Shown: positions 1 to 7,607, numbered from the stretch's first letter. The stretch is DNA of 9,546 nucleotides from Flavobacteriales bacterium (GCA_947464515.1 CANHXF010000049.1:1-9546), one strand, 5' to 3'. The notes: generated from the letters alone by a model not told the origin. Program-made: numbers and translations.

Positions 1-1185
1 GACGAGTTTAACTCATTGGTAAAAACGGCAGCGGAGCTAAAAACGCTTTTGGATTCCAAAAAAATCCCGGGTGTTGAAGAGTTGAAAACCGACTTTATCA
101 GTTCTAAGCCGGAGATCATCATCAAAATTGATCGTGAACGTGCCAACAGATTCGGAATCAGCACCGCACAAATTGGTATGGCGCTCAGAGGAAGTATTTA
201 TGGTACCGAAGCGAGTAAGTTTAAGGATGAAAACGACGACTACCCCATCATGGTTCGAATTAAGAAATTGGATGCCAATAATTTAGATGCATTGCTTAAC
301 ATGAGAATCACTTATCGTGATATGGCGGCGGGTGGAATGATCCGTCAGGTTCCCTTAAGCTCAGTTGCCTCTGCTGAATATTCAAATACTTACGGCGGTA
401 TTAACCGTTTAAATCAAAAGCGTGTAATCACTTTGGCTAGTAACGTATTGCCAGGTTTTGCACCAAATGGTGTTGTTGCAGATGTCCAGAGTGCTTTGGA
501 TGCGTTCGACAAACCATCGGACATTCAAGTCATCATGACAGGTGAGCAGGAACAGCAAAAAGAAACGGGCGCATTCCTAGGAAACGCGATGTTGGCTTCT
601 TTGGCGTTGATCTTGATTATCTTGGTAACACAGTTCAATTCTATCAGTAAACCTTTGTTGATCTTAAGCGAAATCTTCTTATCGTTGATTGGTGTATTAT
701 TAGGCTTTGCGATATTCAACAAAGACTTCTCCGTTGTAATGACAGGTATTGGAATTGTGGCCTTGGTGGGAATTGTAGTTCGAAATGGAATTTTATTGGT
801 GGAATTTACGGATTTGCTGCGTGAGCAAGGAGCGACATTGAAAGATGCGATCATTGAAGCAGGTAAAACACGTATGACACCTGTATTATTGACTGCCTCT
901 GCGACCATTTTAGGCTTGGTGCCATTGGCTGTAGGATTGAATATGGATTTCGGCACATTATTCAGCGAATTAAACCCTCATATCTACTTTGGAGGCGATA
1001 ACGTTGCCTTCTGGGGTCCTTTGAGCTGGACGATGATCTACGGATTGGGATTTGGTACTTTCCTAACCTTAATCTTGGTACCTTGTATGTATTACTTGAA
1101 TGAGAAATTCAAGTCTCGAGTGTATCGTTGGATGGGTCGCAATTACAACCCAGACACAATGATGCGCCCAGAGCCGAAGAAATAA
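1..1185 (+). CDS. RND-family efflux transporter permease, C-terminal third (5' end outside window)
   Basis: The reading frame is open from base 1 and ends in tandem stops (TAA TAG), so the gene starts before the window. The 394 visible residues match the second half of an AcrB-like inner-membrane pump, which exports substrates by proton exchange together with a periplasmic adaptor and an outer-membrane channel. Visible parts in order: the end of the periplasmic porter region (to about residue 185, including IDRERANRFGIST), then hydrophobic segments near 190-210, 216-238, 244-269, 290-312 and 340-366, which fit TM8-TM12. The TM10 signature reads GIVVRNGILLVEF; its Arg261 stands where AcrB has the proton-relay Lys940. 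The TM11-TM12 loop (FGGDNVAFWGP) is longer than in AcrB, as I recall for Bacteroidota RND pumps. Substrate cannot be told. The family call is secure; adaptor and channel genes would be expected upstream. Confidence 0.93.
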   Translation, partial: DEFNSLVKTAAELKTLLDSKKIPGVEELKTDFISSKPEIIIKIDRERANRFGISTAQIGMALRGSIYGTEASKFKDENDDYPIMVRIKKLDANNLDALLNMRITYRDMAAGGMIRQVPLSSVASAEYSNTYGGINRLNQKRVITLASNVLPGFAPNGVVADVQSALDAFDKPSDIQVIMTGEQEQQKETGAFLGNAMLASLALILIILVTQFNSISKPLLILSEIFLSLIGVLLGFAIFNKDFSVVMTGIGIVALVGIVVRNGILLVEFTDLLREQGATLKDAIIEAGKTRMTPVLLTASATILGLVPLAVGLNMDFGTLFSELNPHIYFGGDNVAFWGPLSWTMIYGLGFGTFLTLILVPCMYYLNEKFKSRVYRWMGRNYNPDTMMRPEPKK

Positions 1186-1188
1186 TAG

Positions 1189-1230
1189 AATTGCCCTGCA
1201 TCTAATTAGTTAGTTTGATGCAGGGCAATT
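1189..1230 (+). terminator. Hairpin just after the RND pump gene
   Basis: A perfect 14-bp inverted repeat (1189-1202 aattgccctgcatc with 1217-1230) encloses a 14-nt AT-rich loop and begins 3 nt after the stop codon. There is no clean T run after it, so it may act as a weak terminator or as an mRNA 3'-end stabiliser ahead of the stronger palindrome 20 bp further on. Confidence 0.6.
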
Positions 1231-1249
1231 TAGCAAGCAACTACAGTAG

Positions 1250-1298
1250 ATAACAAAAGAGAGGGCCTCGTCAGTGACGAGGCCCTCTCTTTTGTTAT
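1250..1298. terminator. 49-bp palindrome, bidirectional terminator between convergent genes
   Basis: Arms 1250-1273 and 1275-1298 are perfect reverse complements (24 bp) around a single central base, G1274. A GC-rich core (gagggcctcgtca) is flanked by A-rich and T-rich ends (caaaaga / tcttttg), so the RNA from either strand folds into a long hairpin with a U-rich 3' side. It sits between the stop of the plus-strand pump gene and the stop of the minus-strand coiled-coil gene and can end transcription both ways. The rest of the gap, 1299-1383, shows nothing recognisable. Confidence 0.85.
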
Positions 1299-1383
1299 AA
1301 CCTAAAATCTAATCGATCCGGTTTGTAATGAATTCTATTCCGCTTCGTTTCCGATTAATACTAGAACCCTTACTCAATTCAAA

Positions 1384-2373
1384 TTATTCTAAGATAAAGT
1401 TGTTCTTCTGACGCATCAAACCGCGTGTCCACAACTCCGCAGTATACTTACCCTTCATCAACTTACCAGTCAACAAACCTTTATCTGGGAAATTCCATTT
1501 CACTTTCTGCAAAGCTCCATCAAACTGAATGGTATTCTTCAAACTGGTTACTTTACTCTTATCTGTCAATTTGGTGTTGGTAGTCGACAAAACACCACCA
1601 TTAGGATCGATGATTCTGATGGTCACTTCTTCTTCCAAAGGTTGAGTAACCATTGGGTTTTCCAACACATCAAACGTCACACGGATTTTATCTACGCCCT
1701 TGGCTTTCATGGTTTCGGTCATTACACCTTTCTTATCGAACAAACCAGTCACTAACAATGCACCAAACTGAGGACGCGCCCCTTTATCCAAACGATCTTT
1801 CAATTCAACATTCTCAGATTCCAATGTAGCAGAACGATCTTTTTCGGCAGTTAATTGAGCCACATAATCGTTTTTCTCTTTTGTCAAACCTTCTATCAAC
1901 GCCATCAATTCAGCAACTTTCGCACGGGCTTCTTCCAATTGCTTGCGCAAATCTTCCACTTCTGCTCCACCCTTGCCACTCTTAGCTGCCTTTCTAGAAG
2001 CCTTCGTCGATTTTTTAGCACCATCACCGCTACCAGCAGTTGCGCCATCACCTGAAATACCATTCGAAATTTCTCTTCTCAAACGATAAATTTCTTGCAT
2101 CGCAGCAATAACCCTAGGGTTTTTGTCGCTCTCCAATTCTTCTACCTTTAATACTAAAGTTTGATTTTCGTTTTGGAATGTTTGAATCACTAAATTCAAC
2201 GAATCCTCCATACGATTTAACTCAATTTGCAAAGAATCTTTGGCCTTCATTACAGCCACTTTGTTTTCCAATTCTTTGTCACTTTTCATTTTGTTGAGAT
2301 ACAAAAATGTATTACTTCCAAGAGAAGCCAACAACAAAATCACGAGTACTACGGTTAATGCGGTCCTATTCAT
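1384..2373 (-). CDS. Membrane-anchored coiled-coil protein of unknown function
   Basis: This is a 329-residue protein I cannot assign to a named family. One hydrophobic segment (about residues 6-27) with no clear cleavage site suggests a signal anchor, leaving the rest outside the inner membrane. Then come a heptad-rich coiled coil (about 29-100), a Gly/Ala/Ser/Lys linker (about 104-136) whose second half is strongly basic (KKSTKASRKAAKSGK), a second coiled coil (about 137-198) and a C-terminal, probably beta-rich domain (about 200-329) ending in TAELWTRGLMRQKNNFILE. There is no cysteine. The layout suggests a structural or scaffold role in the envelope, which is inference only. The ATG at 2373 directly precedes the membrane segment and is the natural start. 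It lies 73 bp after the 490-residue gene on the same strand, with no terminator seen between, so read-through from the lon cluster is possible. Confidence 0.8.
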   Translation of the reverse strand: MNRTALTVVLVILLLASLGSNTFLYLNKMKSDKELENKVAVMKAKDSLQIELNRMEDSLNLVIQTFQNENQTLVLKVEELESDKNPRVIAAMQEIYRLRREISNGISGDGATAGSGDGAKKSTKASRKAAKSGKGGAEVEDLRKQLEEARAKVAELMALIEGLTKEKNDYVAQLTAEKDRSATLESENVELKDRLDKGARPQFGALLVTGLFDKKGVMTETMKAKGVDKIRVTFDVLENPMVTQPLEEEVTIRIIDPNGGVLSTTNTKLTDKSKVTSLKNTIQFDGALQKVKWNFPDKGLLTGKLMKGKYTAELWTRGLMRQKNNFILE

Positions 2374-2380
2374 ACAATTG

Positions 2381-2388
2381 CAAAGTTA
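2381..2388 (-). promoter_or_regulatory. Possible -7 box (TAACTTTG) of the coiled-coil gene
   Basis: The minus strand reads TAACTTTG, an exact match to the Bacteroidota -7 consensus TAnnTTTG, with 7 nt between it and the ATG. No TTG lies at the usual 17-23 nt upstream, so only half of a promoter is visible. If active, the transcript would be nearly leaderless. Confidence 0.35.
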
Positions 2389-2446
2389 AATAATAATTCA
2401 AATATTCCACACCTTTTGCACAATTCGCTTAATCGCAAACTGACAA

Positions 2447-3919
2447 TTATTGTTTTTTTAACGTATTTGGGCGCTGATTGATCGACATCAAACGTTGTTT
2501 CGGATCAATCAGAAAATACTGCGGCATGGTCTGAAGCTTTAGCTTTTCAGCCACTTCAGATGAACAGAACCCCTGAATAAATTGGGTTTCATATCTCTTA
2601 TTGTACTGATACACATATCTTCCTCCTCCGCCATGATTCAAGCAAACAATTTGAATACTATCGGGCAAATTCCTAGATAAATCGTGCAATTCAGCACTGT
2701 CGTTGATATAATTCGGATTATCGGCATTCCACACTACAACGTAAGTATACTTGCCTTTGAAATTCCGAATCGAACGGCGATGTACCGGATTCTCCTTTAG
2801 TTTACCAGGCTGGTATTTGCCTTCAATTAAACAAAACTTAAACTTGGGCAATTTCTCGCCAATCAATAAACTCCGACTCCCCTTGATTCCCACATTTTTT
2901 ACTTTTCGATGCGAAATCACCCATATCCCGTCCTTACCTTGATTGACATTTTCTATCAATTGGGCCTGTCCTAACCAATCCACTATCAATCCAGGACGAT
3001 AATCCCAAGCGTTGCTGCTACTAAATTCACCCCGATTGTTGCCCACAATTACTTTATCGATTCCAATGTCGTTGTACAACCCATTCAGATTGACATCCTT
3101 CACTGCCCAATACAACGTATCGTTTTGAATGGAGTTATTGGCTTTCTCACCTCCAAACCAAACGGCTTTACGATGTTGCCTAAAACTGACATTACAACCC
3201 AAATATTCTCTACGTCCGCAAACCAAGGCAATTGCATCGTCATACATTTTTTGAATCGACCTCAATTCTCCCGGCATAAATTGATTAAATCCCACTGCCA
3301 TACCATTCTGAATTGTATCTAGCAAAATAAGACTCTGACTAAAAACGCGGTCTCCTTCATTAAGCTTAGGCAATGACAACTTCATGGGGAAATACCACTG
3401 CGCAGGTCCATCATCCGTTAAATCGAAATTGTGATTCAAATCAACCCATATTCTGGTTGCACGGTACCGCATATTCATTGGATTATCAACCAAAATCAAT
3501 GTATGAGTTGGCAATAGCCCAACACCATGGTGGTGAGGCACGAAACCATAAGCGTGTTTAATCCCAAGGGTTAAACTATCCTTGGATACCATCACCTTCC
3601 AAGCAACCAATGGCATCCCCGTATAATCCGCCGAAAGGTCGACGGGTTGAATAATACTGTCGTTTGTGAGCGAAAATAAAGGCAACACATCAATCAAATG
3701 ATTGATTTCATTATCAGATCCACGCTGACTCAACGCTGTTACAACCAATTTAGAATGCCCTATTCCTTTTAACTTTGAGCCTTCCAAGCGCGATGCAGGC
3801 GAGGACGGGTTTACAGGGTTTTGATTTTCCGCAGATTGAGAAAATGCGTAGTTATTTGATAGCACCAGGGCCAAAAAAATGACAATCAACGAATAAAACC
3901 GTTGCATGGGCCACTGCAT
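2447..3919 (-). CDS. Secreted protein with degenerate thioredoxin-like C-terminal domain
   Basis: The 490-residue product begins with a signal peptide (hydrophobic stretch about 9-22, likely cleavage after AFSQ near 28). The middle (about 45-350) is unfamiliar but holds two Asp/Asn-rich loops that resemble EF-hand-like calcium loops: DLNHNFDLTDDG at 160-171 and DVNLNGLYND at 275-284. The C-terminal part (about 352-487) resembles the TlpA/AhpC thioredoxin fold: GEKLPKFKF, a strand YTYVVVW, then TMPQYFLIDPKQRL with the expected cis-proline (Pro466). The redox motif is absent: where WCxxC should be, it reads WNADNP. A thiol oxidoreductase role is therefore unlikely, and binding or a structural role is more plausible. 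The ATG at 3919 abuts the stop of the small upstream gene (TAAATG), which favours coupled translation from there; an ATG four codons later (3907) is an alternative. It lies in the lon cluster. Confidence 0.72.
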   Translation of the reverse strand: MQWPMQRFYSLIVIFLALVLSNNYAFSQSAENQNPVNPSSPASRLEGSKLKGIGHSKLVVTALSQRGSDNEINHLIDVLPLFSLTNDSIIQPVDLSADYTGMPLVAWKVMVSKDSLTLGIKHAYGFVPHHHGVGLLPTHTLILVDNPMNMRYRATRIWVDLNHNFDLTDDGPAQWYFPMKLSLPKLNEGDRVFSQSLILLDTIQNGMAVGFNQFMPGELRSIQKMYDDAIALVCGRREYLGCNVSFRQHRKAVWFGGEKANNSIQNDTLYWAVKDVNLNGLYNDIGIDKVIVGNNRGEFSSSNAWDYRPGLIVDWLGQAQLIENVNQGKDGIWVISHRKVKNVGIKGSRSLLIGEKLPKFKFCLIEGKYQPGKLKENPVHRRSIRNFKGKYTYVVVWNADNPNYINDSAELHDLSRNLPDSIQIVCLNHGGGGRYVYQYNKRYETQFIQGFCSSEVAEKLKLQTMPQYFLIDPKQRLMSINQRPNTLKKQ

Positions 3920-4078
3920 TTACTTAGTCGTAAAACGCACAATAATCACAATCAACGCAATTACGAACATCAAAATCGAAATTCGATTCATGCCGTGCAT
4001 CATACGCAAATTGAAAGTGCTTTTTACTTCCGTTTGTTTGCGAAAAGTGAGGTAGGAAATCAATTTTTGAAAAATCAT
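3920..4078 (-). CDS. Small membrane protein, 52 residues, unassigned
   Basis: This short gene lies between lon and the secreted thioredoxin-like gene. The protein starts MIFQKLISYLTFRKQTEVKS, continues through a polar stretch containing FNLRMMHGMNR, and ends with one strongly hydrophobic helix (about residues 31-48, ISILMFVIALIVIIV) and a short basic tail (RFTTK). The ATG is 28 nt after the lon stop, and the TAA directly abuts the ATG of the next gene, which is strong positional support for a real gene in the operon. Its predicted topology is a single-pass tail-anchored inner-membrane protein with a basic cytoplasmic N-terminus. It may belong to the short Bacteroidota families of unknown function (I thought of DUF6728 from memory, unverified). 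No Shine-Dalgarno site is visible, as is usual in this phylum. Function is unknown. Confidence 0.7.
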   Translation of the reverse strand: MIFQKLISYLTFRKQTEVKSTFNLRMMHGMNRISILMFVIALIVIIVRFTTK

Positions 4079-4106
4079 AGCTAACAAACTTAAGAAAAAA
4101 ACCGTG

Positions 4107-6596
4107 TTATTCTTTCCCTGTTTCCGACTTTTCCTTCAACACACCAAACACATCGATAGGATCTTTCACCTTTTTGTCGGTGAGCGCCAAATCTAAGACT
4201 TGCAGCATATTGTTGACATAATGAAACTCTAAACCTTGCAAATATTGGGCAGGGATATCGAGGACATCCTTCTTATTTTGTTCACAAAGGATCACTTGCG
4301 TAATTCCAGCACGTTTGGCTGCCAAGAGTTTCTCTTTAATTCCGCCAACTGGCAATACTTTACCGCGCAAAGTGATTTCTCCTGTCATCGCCAGCTTGTT
4401 CTTCACCTTATTCTGTGTAAACAAAGATGCCAAAGACGTCAGTATTGCAATACCCGCACTTGGTCCATCCTTAGGTATTGCGCCAGCAGGAAAATGGACA
4501 TGTATATCCCAATAATCGAAGACTTTTGAATCAATTCCAAGGTATTCCGCATGGGCTTTAAGGTAACTTTTCGCAAGCATCACACTCTCTTTCATCACAT
4601 CGCCGAGTTGACCGGTAATTTGTAGTAAGCCTTTTCCCCGTGAGAGTTTACTTTCCACAAAAAGTACAGATCCACCCATCGGACTCCAAGCGAGCCCCGA
4701 AACCACCCCTGCTGTATCGTTGTTTTCATACATTTCAGGCTCCAATTTCTCAGCGCCCAAAATCTCTTCCACTTCTGATACGCCAATTTGCTTTTTAATC
4801 GGCTCCTCCATCGCAATGGATTTAGCCATAAAACGCGCCAACGAGGCAATTCTCTTATCCAACGAGCGAACACCACTTTCTCGGGTATACTGTTCGATAA
4901 TCAACTCCAAAGCCTTGTCGGTCACCTTAAACTGATTGGCCTTGAGACCATGTGCTTTTCGCTGCTTAGAAACCAAATATTTCTTGGCAATTTCGATTTT
5001 CTCTTCGATGCTATACCCATGGATTTCAATGATTTCCATACGATCTAACAACGCCGGCTGAATGGTATCTAGATTATTTGCAGTGGCCACAAACAACACC
5101 TTACTTAAGTCGTAATCTAACTCCAAATAATTGTCGTAAAAGGCAGAATTCTGTTCGGGATCAAGCACCTCCAACATCGCACTAGACGGATCGCCTCTAA
5201 AATCCCGGCCCAATTTATCAATTTCATCCAATACAAAAACGGGATTGGATGTTCCTGATTTTTTCAAATTTTGTAATATCCGTCCTGGCATCGCACCGAT
5301 ATAGGTTTTACGATGACCTCTAATTTCTGATTCATCGTGCAAACCACCCAAACTCATCCTCACATATTTGCGTCCCAAAGCACTGGCTATACTTTTACCC
5401 AAACTGGTTTTACCCACACCCGGAGGTCCATATAAACAAATGATAGGAGATCTCATATCGCCTTTGAGTTTCAATACGGCTAAATATTCCAAAATGCGCT
5501 TTTTTACTTTCTCCAATCCAAAGTGATCGGCATCAAACACTTTTTGGGCGTGGTGAATATCAAAATTATCGCTGGTCTGCTCATCCCACGGCAAGTCCAA
5601 CATCAGTTGTACATAATTAAGTCCAACCGAATAATCAGGAGAGGCCGGATTTACACGCATCAAACGATCCAATTCCTTATTGAAATGACTATGGATGTCT
5701 TTGTTCCATTTTTTCGTCATCCCTTTCTCACGCAAATTTTGAATTTCTTTATCTGGCGTATCACCACCCAATTCTTCTTGAATCGCTCTGATTTGTTGAT
5801 GCAAAAAATACTCTTTCTGCTGCTTGTCCATATCTGTGCGGACACGACTCTGAATTTGATCCTTCAATTCCAACATCTGCAACTCTTGGGTGACGTGCGA
5901 TAACACTTTGGTAGCCCGTAACGTAGGATCCAACATCTCCAATAATGCCTGCTTTTCGGTTTGGGCGATGTTTAAATTACTGGATACAAAATGTATAAGG
6001 AATGTGCGAGAATCAATATTGCTTAGCGCAATAGAAGCTTCGCTCGGGATTTGCGGTGAAAGATGGATAATGCGATTAGATAAATCACGAATAGAATCAA
6101 TGGTTGCTTTGTATTCTTTTGATTCTTTAATCGGTAAATCTGGCAGAGAACTCACTTTTGCCTTGAAATAGGGATCACTTTGAACAAACTCATCGATTTT
6201 AATTCGACGCTTTCCTTGCAAAATCACGGTAGAACTACCATCGGGCATGCGCATCATTCGAATGATCTGAGCCATCGTGCCTACTGTAAATAGGTCATCG
6301 ATTTGAGGATCTTCAACATCTGAATTTTTTTGAGCCACAACGGCAATGATTTTACTCTTTTTATTGGCTTCGCGAATCAGTTTTATGCTTTTATCACGAC
6401 CAACTGTTATAGGAAAAATCACCCCTGGGTAAAGTACAGTATTTCGCATCGTAAGCACCGGCAATTCAGTAGGCACCTCTAATTTGTTACTTTCCTCCTC
6501 CTCGTGCTTAGAAAATAGTGGCAAAAACTCTGGTGCGTCTTCAAATCCCTCTGAATCCTGATCACCGCTAAAAAAAGTCTCTTTGTTTTTGAACAT
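4107..6596 (-). CDS. lon: ATP-dependent Lon protease
   Basis: This LonA-type protease degrades misfolded and regulatory proteins in the cytoplasm. From the ATG at 6596 it has 829 residues, against 784 in E. coli; a 35-residue acidic N-terminal extension accounts for much of the difference. Domains in order: LON substrate-binding domain (about 43-245, starting LPVLTMRNTVLYPG), helical linker (about 245-350), AAA+ module with Walker A GPPGVGKTS at 390-398 and Walker B VFVLDEIDK at 453-461, and the C-terminal Ser-Lys protease domain. The catalytic Ser713 lies in PKDGPSAGI and Lys756 in GGIKEK, 43 residues apart as in E. coli Lon (S679/K722). All key residues are present. An in-frame TTG at 6626 would add ten residues but falls inside the promoter box, and a Shine-Dalgarno-like site precedes the ATG, so the ATG is preferred. 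It is the first gene of a cluster with the small membrane protein and the secreted protein. Confidence 0.97.
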   Translation of the reverse strand: MFKNKETFFSGDQDSEGFEDAPEFLPLFSKHEEEESNKLEVPTELPVLTMRNTVLYPGVIFPITVGRDKSIKLIREANKKSKIIAVVAQKNSDVEDPQIDDLFTVGTMAQIIRMMRMPDGSSTVILQGKRRIKIDEFVQSDPYFKAKVSSLPDLPIKESKEYKATIDSIRDLSNRIIHLSPQIPSEASIALSNIDSRTFLIHFVSSNLNIAQTEKQALLEMLDPTLRATKVLSHVTQELQMLELKDQIQSRVRTDMDKQQKEYFLHQQIRAIQEELGGDTPDKEIQNLREKGMTKKWNKDIHSHFNKELDRLMRVNPASPDYSVGLNYVQLMLDLPWDEQTSDNFDIHHAQKVFDADHFGLEKVKKRILEYLAVLKLKGDMRSPIICLYGPPGVGKTSLGKSIASALGRKYVRMSLGGLHDESEIRGHRKTYIGAMPGRILQNLKKSGTSNPVFVLDEIDKLGRDFRGDPSSAMLEVLDPEQNSAFYDNYLELDYDLSKVLFVATANNLDTIQPALLDRMEIIEIHGYSIEEKIEIAKKYLVSKQRKAHGLKANQFKVTDKALELIIEQYTRESGVRSLDKRIASLARFMAKSIAMEEPIKKQIGVSEVEEILGAEKLEPEMYENNDTAGVVSGLAWSPMGGSVLFVESKLSRGKGLLQITGQLGDVMKESVMLAKSYLKAHAEYLGIDSKVFDYWDIHVHFPAGAIPKDGPSAGIAILTSLASLFTQNKVKNKLAMTGEITLRGKVLPVGGIKEKLLAAKRAGITQVILCEQNKKDVLDIPAQYLQGLEFHYVNNMLQVLDLALTDKKVKDPIDVFGVLKEKSETGKE

Positions 6597-6601
6597 TGCA
6601 A

Positions 6602-6608
6602 CACCTCT
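6602..6608 (-). promoter_or_regulatory. Shine-Dalgarno-like site that fixes the lon start
   Basis: The minus strand reads AGAGGTG, 5 nt before the ATG at 6596. Such sites are uncommon in this phylum, and none of the other genes here has one. It supports the ATG over the in-frame TTG 30 nt upstream. Confidence 0.5.
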
Positions 6609-6623
6609 AATCAATGCTTGTGC

Positions 6624-6654
6624 CAAATATCGGCATTGTCTGAAAATAAATCAA
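6624..6654 (-). promoter_or_regulatory. Likely lon promoter, TTG-N20-GATATTTG
   Basis: On the minus strand TTG (6654-6652) is followed after 20 nt by GATATTTG (6631-6624), one mismatch from the Bacteroidota sigma-A -7 consensus TAnnTTTG at a permitted spacing. Transcription would start a few bases downstream, giving a leader of roughly 20 nt that carries the Shine-Dalgarno-like site. No CIRCE-like or other heat-shock operator was seen. Confidence 0.5.
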
Positions 6655-6707
6655 AAGATTAAAACCTATGACAATTTGTCGGGAATTGAAAATACATTAA
6701 AAACTGC

Positions 6708-6737
6708 TTGGAAAATTGCGATTTTTCTTGAAATTTG
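6708..6737 (+). promoter_or_regulatory. Likely promoter of first lipoprotein gene, TTG-N19-GAAATTTG
   Basis: TTG at 6708-6710 is followed after 19 nt by GAAATTTG (6730-6737), one mismatch from TAnnTTTG. The ATG follows 18 nt later through an A-rich leader (aacaaacaaaaaaat), which is typical of well-translated Bacteroidota genes without a Shine-Dalgarno site. The block is repeated ahead of the second paralogue, which raises confidence. It points away from the lon promoter; the 159-bp gap 6597-6755 holds both and nothing else clear. Confidence 0.55.
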
Positions 6738-6755
6738 CGTAACAAACAAAAAAAT

Positions 6756-7607
6756 ATGAAAATCAAACATCTACTTTTAGCCCTTGCTCTGCCCGTTGTT
6801 GCCTTCTTTGGCTCATGCGGTGGCGATAGCAAAGATCCAAAACCCAGTATTTCTTTAACCCCAGGTGCAAAATATGTGAGCGGTGACATCTCTGTAATGA
6901 GCGATTCATTGTTAACTTTCAGCATTGCTGCAACTTCTGGTTCAGGCAATTTGTCTGGTATTAACGCCAACTATTCTGTTAATGGCGCGGCAACAAAATC
7001 TTTCTTTGATTCTGCTGTAACAGGAAACGCGGTAAATTGTATCGTTAAAACTCGTTTGGCTGGTAGCGTTGACGATGTAGTCGTTTTCAACTTTACTGCA
7101 AAAGATGCAAACGGACAATCTACCACTACAAGCATCAAGATTACTGTAATTCCTCCAACTGTGCCTCTTTTGGGTTTCCAAACGCAGATGGTATACAACA
7201 CAAATAACGTAGGATTTGACATTGCTTACGACTTAAACAAAGGCGTTGGATTGCAAAAGAATGACCCTGCTACCCAAAAAGATTTGATGGATATGAGTAC
7301 CAGTGCGATGGCTCAATTCTCTAAAATTTGGGGTTCTGACAACAAAGGTAAATTTGTGAAAGTGACATCAAACGACTTCACCAATGCCTCTACTACGACC
7401 TATTTATACAATCTTTGGAAAGCAAACAGTGCTACAGCAACTGCTCAAACTGCAGTATTGGCGGTAGGAGATGTATACTTGGTTAAGTCGGGTCAAGACA
7501 TTCCTTTCAACCTCTACATTATTAAAGTTACCAAAATTCAGGATTTACCTGCTATTGGAAACCACAACGATTACGTTGAGTTCAGTTACAAGAAAATTGA
7601 TAACTAA
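6756..7607 (+). CDS. Lipoprotein of unknown function, tandem paralogue 1
   Basis: The 283-residue product has a lipoprotein signal peptide: basic MKIKH, hydrophobic LLLALALPVVAFF, and lipobox FGSC with Cys21 as the lipidation site. GGDSKD follows, so surface exposure is possible but not shown. Residues about 30-135 have the alternating pattern of an Ig-like beta-sandwich, ending TSIKITVIPP. A second domain (about 140-283) contains YNTNNVGFDIAYDLNKGVG, QFSKIWGSDNKGKFVKV, GDVYLVKSGQD and the end VEFSYKKIDN. The same architecture and motifs recur in the neighbour at 7740-8618. No enzymatic motif is visible; it may bind a ligand or surface partner, which is inference. The ATG at 6756 is chosen over an in-frame TTG at 6735, because that TTG lies within the promoter box. 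It is monocistronic, with its own promoter and terminator. Confidence 0.88.
   Translation: MKIKHLLLALALPVVAFFGSCGGDSKDPKPSISLTPGAKYVSGDISVMSDSLLTFSIAATSGSGNLSGINANYSVNGAATKSFFDSAVTGNAVNCIVKTRLAGSVDDVVVFNFTAKDANGQSTTTSIKITVIPPTVPLLGFQTQMVYNTNNVGFDIAYDLNKGVGLQKNDPATQKDLMDMSTSAMAQFSKIWGSDNKGKFVKVTSNDFTNASTTTYLYNLWKANSATATAQTAVLAVGDVYLVKSGQDIPFNLYIIKVTKIQDLPAIGNHNDYVEFSYKKIDN

Noticed and set aside
525..956. Open frame of 143 codons on the minus strand inside the RND gene
   Set aside because: It lies antisense to a clear RND coding region, shows no domain, and its composition follows from the codons of the sense strand.
2374..2446. A terminator between the 490-residue gene and the coiled-coil gene
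   Set aside because: No inverted repeat of useful length followed by a T run on the minus strand was found by eye.
4595..4876. Alternative-frame open reading frames within lon, both strands
   Set aside because: They overlap the intact Lon reading frame, which has every catalytic motif; the translations show no family signal.
6597..6626. Ten-residue N-terminal extension of Lon from an in-frame TTG at 6626
   Set aside because: The TTG is part of the predicted -7 box, and a Shine-Dalgarno-like AGAGGTG precedes the ATG at 6596.
6670..6680. Small palindrome gacaa-t-ttgtc in the lon/lipoprotein intergenic gap as an operator
   Set aside because: Arms of 5 bp are expected by chance in AT-rich DNA, and no second copy was seen nearby.
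6735..6755. Earlier TTG start for the first lipoprotein (adds MRNKQKN)
   Set aside because: It falls in the promoter box; the ATG at 6756 gives a standard lipoprotein signal peptide and matches the paralogue.
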